This document shows, piece by piece, positions 50,841 through 63,029 of a DNA stretch of 64,000 nt (the stretch's first letter is position 1; each line of letters begins with the position of its first letter). Origin of the DNA: Porphyra umbilicalis (Eukaryota; Rhodophyta; Bangiophyceae; Bangiales; Bangiaceae); contig KV918861.1 in assembly GCA_002049455.2 (NCBI GenBank), positions 170,793-234,792 on the forward strand, written 5' to 3'. The position numbers and the translations under genes are program-made. Under the pieces are notes generated by a model. It was not told the origin of the DNA. It made no database searches and worked only from the letters and a program-made list of their open reading frames with translations.

Positions 50841-53229
50841 TGAAGAAAAACACAAGAGAAGCAGGCACAAGAGAAAGAGATGGGGGGGGGAAACGATCAC
50901 GGCAGGGGCGGGTCAATGGACCAGGACGACGATGCTGCGCGCAGTGGCCGAGCACACGCCGGCGTCGGACACCTCCGCCCGTGGATTGGGCCGCTGCCGC
51001 GAGCAGGGCACAGGGCAGCCACGAGAATTTGTCGAGCTTGCCGGTTTGCATTGCAATTGAGCTTCTCTGTCGTCCTCTGGGGCTGGCGGCAGCTCTGGAG
51101 TGGGGCCTGGGAGGGAGTCCCTGCGCCCTATACGGGCGCCGCAAAGCTGACGGACGTGCTCTATATTGACCGATTATAGCGCGAGCCGCCTCCCTATCCC
51201 AGCTTTTGTGGTTGCGGTGAACCTGAAAAAGCCACCGCTGGGAAGGTGCGTTTCCTAAATCTGCCCTATCCGTGACGGCGCGCCCTAAAAACGGCACCGC
51301 TGGGAACGCTGTTAGACAAGACGGGTAATCGCAGCCTTGACGGCCGTCAAGGTAACCTTGACGCGTGGATATGATTGGTCCACGCACTTCGATGTGGGCA
51401 GGCGGTCTCGTATCTGAGGGGAGCTATCGGCCAGCCCCCCCTGCCGCAGTTGGGATGCTGACGACCCCGACAGGTCTGCGTCGCCCAACCTGTTTACTCT
51501 ATCTTATAGAACCAGGGTGGCCCGATCAGTCTGCCTGCTGGGGGGCTCGCGGGGCATCGCTGCCGCCGGTGCAGCTGCCATTCATGGGGGCCGCCGTCCC
51601 GCTCACGCCGCTGCCCTCTCCCTAACATCCTACTCTCTGACCGTCTACCGCCCTTGGCGGCGCGCCCGTTGCGGGGGCCTGCCCCCCCTAGCGCTCCGCG
51701 TGCCGCCCCCCGCGGGGCACCGCTGCACGCCGCGCGACCGACCGCTCGCCGCCCGCCCAGCGCGCCGCCATCGTCGCAGACGCCCACGCGCTCAGCCAGG
51801 CTGCGGGGCGACTCCCCCACTCGCACGGTCGCCGGAGTGTGCCCGGCGTGCATGGTGGCAGTCACGCCACGGCCGTGGCCGATCGCCGCCGTACCATTGG
51901 CGAGACACATCGGCGTGCCGCCGCCGAGGGGGGGACCTCTGGCGCGCAGCGGTGCTACGACACCCACTGCAGCGGCGGCAGCGGTAGCGGCGCCGGCGCC
52001 GCCGCGCACAACGCTGTTGCCGCGCGCCAGCCCAGGGGCCCCCGGGGTGGGACCGCAGCGCGCAGGGGTGCGGCGCCGACGCTACGGCGACGCCGCGACG
52101 ACCGCGCCTCGCGGCACAGTGGGGCACTACCGACGGCCGCCGCGTCCGCCGCCGCCGCCGCAACCGCCACAGCCACCTGGTGCGCCACGGACGTGTGTTG
52201 CTGCCGGACGTCGCCGGCGGCGGCGCCGCCCTCTCCATCGCAACCGCAGACGCGGCGACGGCAGCGGCGGTGCCCCCCCTCCCGCCCCTCCCGCAGCTGA
52301 TGCCGCCGCCCCCGCGGCCGCCGGCGGTCCACCGCGGGCGGGCGCGGCGGCTGGCAGGCGCACCCCCCGCCGCTTCCGCCGCCGGCCGCGGCGGTGCGGC
52401 ACCGTCCGGCACGGCGGCCGGCCGGTCGCATCCGTCACGCCGGGACAGCCGACCACCCGTCGCCCGACGCATTGTTTTCCGTGCCCCGCGCTGCTGCCGC
52501 CGCTCTGTGGCGTCGCCGGCGGCCGCCACGGTGGCGTTGACGGCGGCGGCGACGGCGGCGGCACCGCCACCGATGCAGTGCCACTTGCGGTGCGAGGGGG
52601 GCGGGGGGGACCGGGGGGCGGGGGAGTATAGGATGTGGATGGCACCGCCACCACAGACTGCGACGCTGCGCCCGAGGGCGAATGGCCGTCGCGCGCTGCT
52701 CCACCAGGCAAAGCGCACGGCGCCACCATCGCGCACGTTGCCGCAGGTGCGGTGCGCGTTTTCTACCCCTCCCCTGCCCGTGGCGCGGCCGTGGCCGCCC
52801 AGCGACACACGAGGGGGACACGCTGCGCGCTGCAGCGTCGGCGGTGGCGTCGGCGGCGGCACCCCCCGCCGTGCCGTCGCCGGCCAGTGAGGGGAGTAGC
52901 TGAGGGGGGGGGGGGAGCAGCGCACGACCGTGCGGGGCGCGATGGCCACGGAAACACTGGCTGCCATCCAAACAGCCGCCTTGCCGCCATCGCGACGGCT
53001 GAAGCGGTCGCGGCGCGCGCCGCCGACCGCCGGCCGTCGGAAGTTTACGGCGGCCGCAGCGCACAACTGGGCGCCCGTCACCCCGTCACAGTGGTGCCAT
53101 CCAACCCGTTGTGGACACGGAGGCTGTCACGGCGGCGGCGGTGGCCGGTCGCTCTCGCGTCCGCGCCACCACAGGCTAGCCTGCCGCGTCAAGCGCGTCG
53201 GCGCTTCTCGCACGTGCGCTTGCCCCCCC
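50841..53229. other. Region without a confident gene
   Basis: 50841-51500 is unique sequence upstream of the Myb-like gene, containing TATATTG and TTATAG near 51163-51178 and an 18-bp palindrome. 51600-53229 is GC-rich with overlapping Arg/Pro/Ala frames on both strands. No domain was recognised; a bacteriophage- or RNA-like feature was not seen either. Confidence 0.4.
51335..51352. repeat. Perfect 18-bp palindrome
   Basis: CCTTGACGGCCGTCAAGG, followed after two bases by another CCTTGAC. Confidence 0.85.
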
Positions 53230-53640
53230 CGCCCCATCGGCGTCACGCCGTCGAAAACGAGGGCCCCCAGAGGCGCAGCGTCCCCCCCCCCGCCATCCCT
53301 ATCCTCGGCCGCGACCAGAACCGGCGGGAAGCGGTCCACCACGACGCTTTCCCGCCCGACCACCGCCGGGCACCCCTCCCAGCCCCCCCTCCCCTCGACC
53401 CGGGGCGTGCCGAAGGCCGTCCGGCGGGCGCGGCGCACCCGCGCGTACTGGCAGAGCTCGCACATATTTTCTTTCTGTTGCTTCCTCCACGATGAATGAT
53501 ATCGTATCGCAATTCACATTTTGCACGATCGTTGTCGTGACGATGCGCCCGGCGAGGATAGTCCCCAGCAAGGCGGCTTGCTCAAAATAGGTGTCGATGG
53601 CAGACGCACGCGCGAGCGAGTGCCCTGCGGTGCATGCCCA
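53230..53640 (-). pseudogene. Membrane-protein remnant, possibly P1B-type metal ATPase
   Basis: The minus strand reads AIDTYFEQAALLGTILAGRI then VTTTIVQNVNCDTISFIVEE and ATERKYVRAL; after a frame change it continues RTAFGTPRVEG, AVVGRESVVVDRFPP and GALVFDGVTPMGRGG. The YFEQAALLGTILAGR part recalls the membrane helix before the actuator domain of copper-type ATPases (FFDtaaMLltfillGR). No DKTGT phosphorylation motif or CPC metal site is present in the window. It is a fragment at best, and the family assignment is tentative. Confidence 0.25.
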
Positions 53641-54160
53641 ATACCGGCGCCAACCCCGCGCGCATCCCTCTCGCGGACCTCGTCCCACCCCAAGCCGTGG
53701 CATGTCAGCCGTGTTGTTGACACCGTGGCATGGCGGAACGCTGGTAGTGCCGAGTGGCTGGTCATGCCAAACACCGTGAGCGAGCCGTACACGGCGTAGG
53801 TTGCCCCGCCCCGAACTGTCGATCATCCGACGGCCTTCTGAGAGGCTTGGCGCCACCAGGACCAAAAAGCACACACACACACGTCTCACCACTCCACCTG
53901 TAGCGGTTCTAAGCACCACCACGTTGGTTCGTCGTCTGGCCGAAGTGACCTCTTGATCAGCTCGGTCCGTCGAAGGAACTGCCCCGGAAATCGACCCACA
54001 GCCCAGCCTTCCCCCAACGGGAGGAGAGGATCACGGCAAAGCCCAGGGGGAATCGTAGTCCAAAGCACAGTTGGTTTATCAAACAGCGACGGGGACGGCG
54101 TCCCCGCTGTCAATAAACCCCTCCCAAACCGAACGCCGGTGGCCAAAGTAGCCACCCCAA
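53641..54160. other. Unassigned stretch left of the interrupted gene
   Basis: The minus strand holds an 89-codon frame at 53886-54155 with protein-like text (LFDKPTVLWTTIPPGLCRDP) but no recognised family. An ambiguous base (n) follows at 54210. Confidence 0.35.
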
Positions 54161-54992
54161 ATGCGCCAAACAGATAAATCCCTCCAAAGCGAAAAGTTCA
54201 AACAAGTAGNCGAAGTCACACCCGGTCGGGCGCGTTCCCCTCTTAGAAACGAACAGGCGGCGCGTGTGACCCGCTCGACCCGTGGCAGGCGAGCGACGGA
54301 TGCCACTCTCCCGACGACACGCACGGGGGGTGTGCGGCACCGTCGCCCTCGAGGTGCGAGCGGTGTCCCTGTGCACGTGTACGCGCACCCCACGGCGAGC
54401 GCAGAGGACGCCAACTGGTTTCGCCGCGAGTGGGCCTGTGGTGCCAGCGCGGTTGCGTCCGCTGCCGAGCGCGATGGTCCGTCGCTCATGGGTGTGCTGA
54501 CAACTCCCGCTTTCAGTGTGCTCGTGCCGACGAACCACCGTGCGAGGCTGGCGGTCCGTCGCCCGTTTTGGCTGGCCGTCGACGGGCGCGTCCGGACGTG
54601 GGGCCTGCTGCAGCGGATGCGACCGTTGACTGCCGTTGGCGAGCGCCCGGCGGAGCTCACACACGAACGCGTTGAGGGCGGGGTCGCGGCGGCCGCTTTT
54701 TTCAGTGCGAGGGCGACCCTGCTGTTCAGTCGAGGGTGGGTCACGCTGGACCACCTCGCAGACATGACGACCATGGGGGCCGTCGGTCACGACGTTGCGG
54801 CTGCTCTGTGGACGTTGCTGGCTGGCGCGACGGCCAAGTCGGAGGGGGACGTCAAGGTGTTGACCGCCGCTTCTCGATCGGCGTCGGACGCCTTTGTCAC
54901 CATACACTACAGCAGCCGTGTGGCAGACAAGGACCGGCCTGCCGCCGCCAAGGTGGACCTCCCGATTGCGTGCATCTTTCACCACTTGACGG
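54161..54992 (+). pseudogene. Unrecognised gene interrupted by hAT copy 2
   Basis: An open frame of 277 codons runs straight into the left end of the second hAT element. It contains HVYAHPTASAEDANWFRREW, RVRTWGLLQRMRPLTAVGER, GWVTLDHLADMTTMGAVGHD and, at the break, AKVDLPIACIFHHLTA. The composition is protein-like and no domain is recognised. One codon contains the ambiguous base at 54210. No continuation was found to the right of the element, where the hydrolase sequence stands instead, so the 3' part of this gene is missing from the window. Confidence 0.5.
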
Positions 54993-55444
54993 CAGGGGTT
55001 ACGATGGATCAATCCTAGCGCGATATATCCGCTCATTATAGTCACATCTATCGTGATTGTGAGAAACGTCAGGGCGCTCTTATTTTAATCAATCGTGGTG
55101 CACGCAGATACAATGGTCCTTATCGGAACCCAGGGATGAGAATACACAGGTCTCAGAGTGCATTTATATAATTCGACTATATCCGGTCGACACCTGTCGA
55201 ACGGTCTGTCCGCGGCTGGCTGATGCAGCAGCGGCCACGGCGCGGCCGCCGCCGGCTCCTGCAAGGCCTGGATCCTCGGAGGTGCTATTACAGTCAGACG
55301 CTGCGGGACACCTCACTGTGCGAGCGGTGTCGATGTCGTGCGCCTTCGCATTTTGTGCACTCTGGCCCTTCTCGCTGTGGTTTCTCGCACCACCGAGGTA
55401 CTACCTGCCAACGAAGCTACCGTGCAGTCATCACACCGGCGATA

Positions 55445-58045
55445 ATGGACTCTACCGGCAGCAGCACAAGCGAGGGCGACGGCGGAGGTACCGGTGATGA
55501 CGCGACGAGACTCGGTCCAGCACAACCGCAAGGCCAGAGCCGTCCAGGTTCTGCGAGCCCGCATGACGAGGGAGAGCCGGCTTCATCACGGGCATCCTGC
55601 AGTGGTGACTTCCTTGCCAGTATCATTGGTACGTACCCTTCAACACCCGCCTTACAGTGTCCTGCGAGTGTTACTCACAAAGGGGCGTTGTGGCACCCAC
55701 TCAAGGATGGAGACAAGACCTGGACGTCACGCGCGCACGCGCACCACTTTTGGGACTCCTTCAACGGCAATGGAGACGACCAGAGGGGCCACTTCGTGGT
55801 GCGGTGCCGCGTTTGTGCACTCGGAGGGGTCAGCTCGTGTTACCTTCTGCGCAACGGCAAGTCGAGCAATGCGTGGCGCCATTTCAACAACGTCGCCTGC
55901 TCTGCAGCCGCGGAGGAGGTCCAGCGTCGCCGCCACCAAGACGTGGCGGAGTGGCGGACCAAGAGTACTCGGCCGCTCGTCGCTGCACCTGGAGGAACAA
56001 GCGGGCCTATGGACGGCTACCTCACGGCAACGCGCTCTCGCGAGATGACGCCTGCGCAAGCCCGTCCTCATCATCTGCGCTTCGTCCTCATGCTGGTGAT
56101 GACGATGTCTCCATTTGCTCTGTCCGGCAGCAGTTATATGCTGGAATTCGTTCGTGGCCTCGGTGTGTCGTACGACCCGCCCGCAACGAGTGGAGTCCGC
56201 GACATCCTTCTTGATCTCTACTCCTTCATCACCGATCAACTACGCGAGAAAGTGCGGCGCCTACAGTCGCGGTACAGAGGGCTACCTTTCTTTCACCTGA
56301 TCACGGATCTGTGGACAGAGAGGCACGGATCCGGGTCATATGACTCGCTTGTGCTGCGGTGCATTGATCCCGACAACTCGGCTGTTGCGGAGCTCCACCT
56401 TGGTGTCGCTCCATTCACCGGACGGCACGACAGCGCCACCATCAAGGCGTGGGCGCAGCGCTTCCTGCAGCGGTACGGTGTGCGTCACGAGGACGTGAGT
56501 TCATCGACTTCCGACTCGGGTGCCAATGTGAAGAAGGCCTTGACGAACCTATGGCCGCGGTGGGTCCCCTGTGCCGCCCACACCATGCATCTTGCGGTGA
56601 AGGCGTCTCTCGGCGCGACGGGAGCAACTGGAGCAGCTGCGCGGCGGGGCCACGGTGGGCCTTCATCTGTCCGGGCGACACGGGGCAGCCGCGGAAATCA
56701 GGCAACCGCCGACCTCCTGAGCCGCGGGCGCAAGATTGCCAACCACTTCCACAAGTCTCCGGCAAGCGTCGAGAAGCTCAACTCGGTCCCATTTCCGGGG
56801 GACGACGCGCCTCGGAAAATGGTTACCGAGACGCCGGGACGGTGGGGCTCCACATATCAATCCCTCGTTCGGTTCTTCACACTAATGCCGCGGTTGATTG
56901 GGTTTTGGGACCTAGACGACCTAACGGCCGCACAGCAGGAGCGGCAGCTCGGCCGATGGGATTGGGAGGCTGCGCGCCATCTTATTGGCGTGTTGCAGCC
57001 GGCGTACGAGGCAGGCATAGCGGTTCAGAGCTCTTCCGCGACGGTGGCGGATGCGTTCGGCCTTGTCTGTCGTCTTCGGCGCACTATCCAGCTCGGAGTG
57101 TTTCCGTGCCCCAAGGCTTTCGACAAGCCGCAGGCGGTGGGACACGAGGCCATCTTTGACTTCCTTAAGGCCGACAAGGGCCGCACAAATGTGATGGAGC
57201 TCGACGGGCGCCTTTACAAGCACGAGAATCTTTCAACAACGACAGCCAGGGGCTCTGGCGGGCTCCGAGAGGAGGCCGTTGCCGTTGTCGAGATCCTACG
57301 CGAGGAACTCGACCGAAGGTTTTTCCACACCTCGGACGACACGAAGAACTGGTTGAGCAACGATGCGGTTCTGGCGGCGACGCTGTTGACGCCCGGCGGG
57401 GCGGCGATGCTGAGCAAGGCCGCATCCCGCGTCGGCCAAGACGACCCCACTGGAAGAGCACGGTCAGCAGTGATGGACACGGCGTCGCACCTGGCCTTGG
57501 TCGAACCAACGATGCCAATTCAAGAGCAGCAGCTGCAGATGGAGCGCAATTTGTGCCGTACAACATTGCTTGGCTGGGACTCTGATGACGCTGATGATGC
57601 ACAGGTGGTCACGCCGCTTGAGGCAGTCGAGCGCGAGCTCGACTGCTTTCTGGCAACCTACGTCAGTGCTGACGACGCAGTTTCCTTCTGGGGGTCTCGT
57701 TCCTCTGAGTTTCCTGTGCTACACCTCGTGGCACTCTCCCTTCTTGGAGCATCAGGGTCATCGGCCGCGTCGGAGCGCGATTTCTCTGTGGCTGGCCTTG
57801 TGTTGCGCAAGGACCGCTCAAGGCTGCTACCAGAGCACGTCGAGATGCACTGCTTGGTGAGGTTCAACACGCACCTTCTTCCGGCGGACCTGTCTAGCAT
57901 ACCTGCATTGTCGCATGGTGCGCGATTGAGTACCCGCTCTGACATGAGTGCGATTTCCGTTGACACATCGGCTGGGGGTGGGTCTCAGGGCTTTTCGTCG
58001 GATAGCGGCGGTGACTCCGTTTTCGACGGGTCGGACTCAGAGTAG
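55445..58045 (+). CDS. hAT transposase, intact (866 residues)
   Basis: Start MDSTGSSTSEGDGGG at 55445 is preferred; an ATG 74 codons upstream gives only Arg/Cys-rich text. A BED-like zinc finger lies at about 97-152 (C121, C124, H146, C152). The catalytic region shows LITDLWTERHGSGSYDSL (D288), STSDSGANVKKAL (D357), VPCAAHTMHLAV (C376, H379) and ETPGRWGSTYQSL. The C-terminal hAT dimerisation domain spans about 730-810 with FWGSRSSEFPVLHLVALSLL, SSAASERDFSVAG and RSRLLPEHVEMHC. Motif order and length are those of a complete hAT transposase, which cuts at the terminal repeats and inserts with 8-bp duplications. A TATATAA lies about 280 bp upstream of the start. The frame has no internal stop, so this copy could be the active source. 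Confidence 0.95.
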   Translation: MDSTGSSTSEGDGGGTGDDATRLGPAQPQGQSRPGSASPHDEGEPASSRASCSGDFLASIIGTYPSTPALQCPASVTHKGALWHPLKDGDKTWTSRAHAHHFWDSFNGNGDDQRGHFVVRCRVCALGGVSSCYLLRNGKSSNAWRHFNNVACSAAAEEVQRRRHQDVAEWRTKSTRPLVAAPGGTSGPMDGYLTATRSREMTPAQARPHHLRFVLMLVMTMSPFALSGSSYMLEFVRGLGVSYDPPATSGVRDILLDLYSFITDQLREKVRRLQSRYRGLPFFHLITDLWTERHGSGSYDSLVLRCIDPDNSAVAELHLGVAPFTGRHDSATIKAWAQRFLQRYGVRHEDVSSSTSDSGANVKKALTNLWPRWVPCAAHTMHLAVKASLGATGATGAAARRGHGGPSSVRATRGSRGNQATADLLSRGRKIANHFHKSPASVEKLNSVPFPGDDAPRKMVTETPGRWGSTYQSLVRFFTLMPRLIGFWDLDDLTAAQQERQLGRWDWEAARHLIGVLQPAYEAGIAVQSSSATVADAFGLVCRLRRTIQLGVFPCPKAFDKPQAVGHEAIFDFLKADKGRTNVMELDGRLYKHENLSTTTARGSGGLREEAVAVVEILREELDRRFFHTSDDTKNWLSNDAVLAATLLTPGGAAMLSKAASRVGQDDPTGRARSAVMDTASHLALVEPTMPIQEQQLQMERNLCRTTLLGWDSDDADDAQVVTPLEAVERELDCFLATYVSADDAVSFWGSRSSEFPVLHLVALSLLGASGSSAASERDFSVAGLVLRKDRSRLLPEHVEMHCLVRFNTHLLPADLSSIPALSHGARLSTRSDMSAISVDTSAGGGSQGFSSDSGGDSVFDGSDSE

Positions 58046-59799
58046 GTCTGTGGGTGACGATGGAGTGTCGGTACCTGTTCTTTGAAGTTAGATGCGTGCC
58101 TGTTTTGATGGAGACGACTTTTGGAACACTCATCGTGCTGGTCACTTGTCCAGCTCCACACTCGCCCTCGGCACGACCGCCAATGGCACGCCGCCGCCGC
58201 CGATTGCATCTGAGACCACGGTCAGCCTCCTCACACGCCGCGATCCTGGATCCTTGAGCGCATCTATGCCTTCACTTGGAGCCGCCAACACCTCGGCGAC
58301 CTGCTCAGCACCCCCCCTCTCAATCCACTTGGATGCCAATCTGCGGCAGCCGACCTCCTCGGACAGGACATCCAGCTGTACAAATCACCTCCCTGATAAC
58401 CCAAATGAGGACAACATACCACGGCTGAGTGAGGCCGACACCACGACCTGGTGACTCACGTATCAATGGACATAGACCACTAACACCGTCTGGGCGCCAC
58501 CAACTGAAGCCGACACTATCAACTGTTCCAGTCTGTCCATTGAAAGAACAAGCCTCTGCGGTACAAGTATCTCTTCAGTCTCTTACGCATGAGACGAGAA
58601 CCTCACACCACCCCCTCGATGACACCACGACACACGCTTATCACTTCCGGCCCTGTCTCACATGCCCACTCCACGACTGCCACAGCCGCCCTGTCGCCGA
58701 CGACAACCGCCGACACGACTCACAGCCCCACCGCGCACACCGCCTCAACGTCCGCCATGGCCATCTGACCGGCCTCGTCCAGGGGCGATACCAAAGCTAG
58801 GCGCCACGCGCATATATACACCACGACCGCGCTACGCACCCGTGTAGCACGATCACCGGCGTTTTCGCAGCCGTGCGTCCCTGACCTCACAGGGAAGTAC
58901 GTCAGACATCTCTCGAAAACGACCACAAACGCCACGCTTACGCCGCCGATCACCGCTCGACAAACGAGCTGTTCTGGTCGACCTACACATACGACATGTC
59001 CTATCAAGTCGAGTTTCTGGTTGAGGATGATGTTCAGGTCACATAGCGGCGCAAGCAGTCAGCGTAAGCGAGACCCGCCGGTCCCGCCTCATCATACAAC
59101 AGGAGCTCTCTGCCCATGACCACGACGGCAGTCTCATCCCCCCCGGCCACCGACGACTCAGCCATCAGCCCGGGAGCGCACCGCCCCGCCACCACCTCCT
59201 ACCCGACCTTTCCGCCGCCGAGCTCCGCCGACAGGACCTCCAGACCCGCCACACGCACACCAACCACTACAGCGGACCCCGCCTCGACGCCTCCGAGCAC
59301 CGCAGCCAGGACCTCCAGCTGCGTCTCACAACCCTTAACCAAGACAGCGGACACTGCCTTTCCGCCGCACCCCCCACCACTGGTCGGCGGACCACGCCGA
59401 CGACGAGTTGGCGCCCGCGCGCGTCCGTCGCACCGCCGACAACGTGCGTACCCGCCATGCCCTCGCTGCGCGATCAGGGCGGACGCCTGTGCGGCACAAA
59501 GACACGTACGCGGGAGAGCGAGCGACACGCCACTGCGGGGCGTCGCAGGGGAAACTTCACCCCATTCCCGAAAGAATAAAAAGTGCTTTCACGACAGGAC
59601 CCAAGACACGTGGCCACATCCGCGCCTCCCCATCTTTGCCGCCACACCCACAGCTGCACCACGTCGCGACCGCTGCCTCTCCCACCGCCTTCACCACGGA
59701 CATCGCTCTTGCCAAGCGCCGCACATGCCGCCGTGAGGCCGCTTTGACGCCGCCTCGCCGCCGCGCCGCCGCGCCGCCACCACGCCGCCGCCGCCAAAC
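58046..59799. other. hAT copy 2 internal region downstream of the transposase
   Basis: Counterpart of 41447-43199 with a handful of single-base differences (for example near 58168, 58428, 58467, 59191 and 59646). Protein-like pieces lie in different frames, with AATAAA near 59574. No assigned product. Confidence 0.35.
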
Positions 59800-62270
59800 T
59801 TAAGCGCGCAGTCGACGGCGGCGGCGCGGCGGCGCTCGTGCCGCCGCCTGCGCGGCGGCGACCGCCACGGGTTGGGTGCGGCGGCGGGGCGGGCTTCTCC
59901 AGCACCCGCCCCGCCGCCGCCGCCCCGACCAAAAAGCTTCCCCCCCCACGACCGCACCAACACCCCCCCCCCGCCGTCGCCCCGCCGTGCCGCCGCCTTG
60001 CCGCCGCCGCGCCGCCGCGCCGCCGAAACGCCGCCGCCGCCGACCTTGTGCGCGCCGGCGGAGGCGGCGGCGCGGCGGCCATCGTGCCGCTGCCGGCGCG
60101 GCGGCGGCCACCGCCTGTTGGGTGCGGCGGCGGGGCGAGCTTCTCCAGCACCCGCCCCGCCGCCGCCGCCGCAACCAAAAAGCCCCCCCCCCACGACCGC
60201 GCCAACACCCCCTTCGCGCCGTCGCGCCGCCGTGCCGCCGCCGCGCCGCCGCCGCGCCGCCGCGTTGCCGCGCTGCCACCATGCCGCCGCCGCGAACCTT
60301 GTGAGCGCCGGCGGCGGTGGCGGCGCGGCGGTGATCGTGCCGCCGCCGACGCGGCGGCGACCACAGCGTATTGGGTCCGGTGGTGGGGTGGGCCTCTCCA
60401 GCACCCGCCCCGCCGCCGCCGCCCCGACTAAATCCCCCCCCCCCACGACCGCACCATCAGCCCCCCAGCGCCGCCGCGCCGCCGTGCCGGCGTCTTGCCG
60501 CCGCCACGCCGCCGCGCCGCCTTTCGCCGCCGCCGCCGACCTTGTGCGCCCCGGCGGAGGCGGCGCCGCGGCGGAGATCGTGCCGGTGATGGCGCGGCGG
60601 CGGCCGCCGCGTGTTGGGTGCGGCGGCGGGGCGGGCTTCTCCTGCACCCGCCCCGCCGCCGCCGCCGCAACCAAACCACCCCCCCCCCACAACCGCACCA
60701 ACACCCCCCCAGCGTCGCCGCGCCGCGGTACCGCCGCGTTGCCGCCGTCGCGCCGCCGCGCCGCCGCCATGCCGCCGCCGCCGACCTTGTGCGCTCCAGC
60801 GGCGGCGGCGGCGCGGTGGCAATCGTGCCGCCGCCCGCGCGTCGGCGGCCGCCGCGTTTTGGGTACGGCGGCGGGGCGGGCTTCTCCAGCACCCGCCCCG
60901 CCGCCGCCGCCCCGAATAAAATACCCCCCCCCCTCGACCGCACCATCACCCCCCCCGCGCCGCCGCGCCGCCGTTCCGCCACCTTGCCGCCGCCGCGCCG
61001 CCGCCGACAACCTTGTGTGCGCCGGCGCCGGCAGCGACGCGGCGGCGATCCTGCCGCCTCCGGCACGGCGGCAGCCGCCGCGTGATGAGTGCGGCGGCGG
61101 GGCGGGCGTTTCCAGCACCCGCCCCGCCGCCGGCGCCCCCGACCAGAACACCCACTCTGGGACAACAGCACCAGCACCCCCCCCGCGCCGCCGCGCCGCC
61201 GTGCCGCCGCCTCGACGCCGCCGCGCCGCCGCACGGCCGAGCCGCCACCACGGCGCCGCCGCCGACCATGTGCGCGCCGGCGGCGGTGGCGGCGCGGCGA
61301 GGATTGTGGCGCCGCTGGCGCGGGGGCGGCCGCCGCGTGTCCGGTGTGGCGGCGGGGCTGGCGTTTCCAGCACGTGCCCCGCCTTCGCAGCCCCAACCAA
61401 AACAGCCCCACAGCCACGACCGCACCAACACCCCCTCCGCGCCGCCGCACCGCCGCGCCGCCGCCTTGCCGCCGCCGCGTCGCCGCCGCCAACCGTGTGT
61501 GCGCCGGTAGCGGTGGCGGCACGGCGAGGACTGTGGCGCCGCCGCGTGTTGGGTGCGGCGGCGGGGCGGGCTTTTCCAGCACCCGCCCCGCCGCCGGCGC
61601 CCCCGACCAGAACACCTTCTCTGATACAACAGCACCAACACCCCCCCCGCGCCGCCGCGCCGACGTGCCGCCGCCTTGACGCCGCGGCGCCACCGCGCGG
61701 CCGAGCCGCCACTGCGCCGCCGCCGCTGACCTTGTGCGCGGCGGCGGCGGCGGCGGCGCGGCGACGATCGTGCCGCTGCCGGCGCGGCGGCGGCCGCCGC
61801 GTGTTGGGTGCGGCGGCAGGGCGGGCTTCTCCAGCACCCGCCCCGCCGCCGACGCCCCAACCGAAACGCCCCCCCCCCAGCGACCGCGCCAACGCTCGCT
61901 CCGCGCCGTCGCGCCGCCGTGCCGCTGCCTTGGCGCCTTGGCGCCTTGGCGCCTTGGCGCCTTGGCGCCTTGGCGCCTTGGCGCCTTGGCGCCTTGGCGC
62001 TTTGGCGCCGCCGCGCCGCCGCGCCGCCACCACGCCGCCGCCGCCGACCTTGTGCGCGCCGGCGGCTGCGGCAACGCAACGGGGACTGTGCCGCCGCCGG
62101 CGCGGTGGCACCTGCCGCGTGTTGCGTGCGGCGGCGGGGCAGGCGTTTCCAGCTTCAGCCCCGCCGCCGCCGCCCCGACCAAAGCACCGCCCGCCCCACG
62201 ACAGCACCAACACCCCCCCAGCGCCGTCGCGCCGCCGTGCCGCCGCCTTGCCGCCGCCGCGCCGGCGCCG
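59800..62270. repeat. GC tandem array inside hAT copy 2, ten units
   Basis: Same ten-unit array as in copy 1 with slightly different C-run lengths. It takes up about a third of the element. Confidence 0.9.
61930..62009. repeat. 8-bp minisatellite TTGGCGCC, 10 units
   Basis: Ten tandem units, the ninth reading TTGGCGCT, against four in copy 1; both arrays end with the same variant unit followed by a consensus unit. Confidence 0.95.
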
Positions 62271-62694
62271 CTAACCTCTTGCCGGGCGACAGGCAGCAGT
62301 CAGAGCACAGCGCACGCCACACGTTCAGGTCATGGCTCTCGCCATCCTCGCGTCAGTACCAAAAGAACTTCCAGGAACCCTCCAGAAGCGGCCCTGCGCG
62401 AAAGCCAGCTGGTCGGTTGGACATCACGAGAGCAGCACTGTTGCACGCGCGTCGTTCCTATTTTCTGGACTGGCGCCCCCGGAATCCGTACGAATCAATC
62501 GGATTAGACTATTCGATTATATCAAAATTCGAACGAATACATGATTCAGAAAAATACTCTAATCTGGACTCCGATCAAAAGGAGATATCTTAATCTGGAA
62601 TCGAGCCCGTGTCAAATAATATATCTGGAATGCTCTCTGACAGCCAAAGATTGTATCTGATTGTTGCATGAAATCGCTGATCCGAAAGCCCCTG

Positions 62695-62997
62695 GTGGAG
62701 ACGAAAATGAGCGCCGCCACGGGGCGCGACGACGCAAGGTGCGTCGCGACGGCCGACCCGAGGGACCGCCCATACGCAATGAGCCGGCCGGGCGGCACGA
62801 CGAGGCTGCCGGGGGGGGGGCCTTCGCGTACGCATACATGGTCGTAATGTCGTCGTAGAGGGCCGCCTCGGACGGTTTGGGCGGCGGCGCGTCGCCGCCG
62901 CCGCCGCCACCGCCGCCGCCACCGCCGCCGCCGCCGCTGCCGCTACCGGGGGCGCCGCCGCCGCCGCCACCACCGGGGGCGCGGCCGTCAGCGCCAG

Positions 62998-63029
<32 letters not shown>

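Larger units (their letters stand above)
54993..62694 (+). mobile_element. hAT transposon copy 2 (7702 bp), coding-intact
   Basis: Same termini, gene order and array as copy 1 (offset 16599 bp through the transposase). The left flank octamer is CTTGACGG (54985-54992) and the right is GTGGAGAC (62695-62702), so target-site duplications do not match. It is longer than copy 1 by 43 bp, explained by six extra 8-bp minisatellite units minus a few homopolymer bases. Substitutions relative to copy 1 are spread along the whole length, up to about 100 bp from the right end. Confidence 0.95.

Noticed and set aside
54210-54210. Scaffold gap at the ambiguous base n
   Set aside because: It is a single ambiguous base within continuous sequence, not a run of Ns; it may still mark a weak base call.
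59691-62274. 800-840-codon frames on both strands inside hAT copy 2
   Set aside because: They lie wholly in the ten-unit GC array and change frame with C-run length between copies.
54993-62694. hAT copy 2 as an ordinary independent insertion next to the hydrolase
   Set aside because: The flanking octamers differ and the right flank matches that of copy 1 except for run lengths, so the simple insertion model fails.
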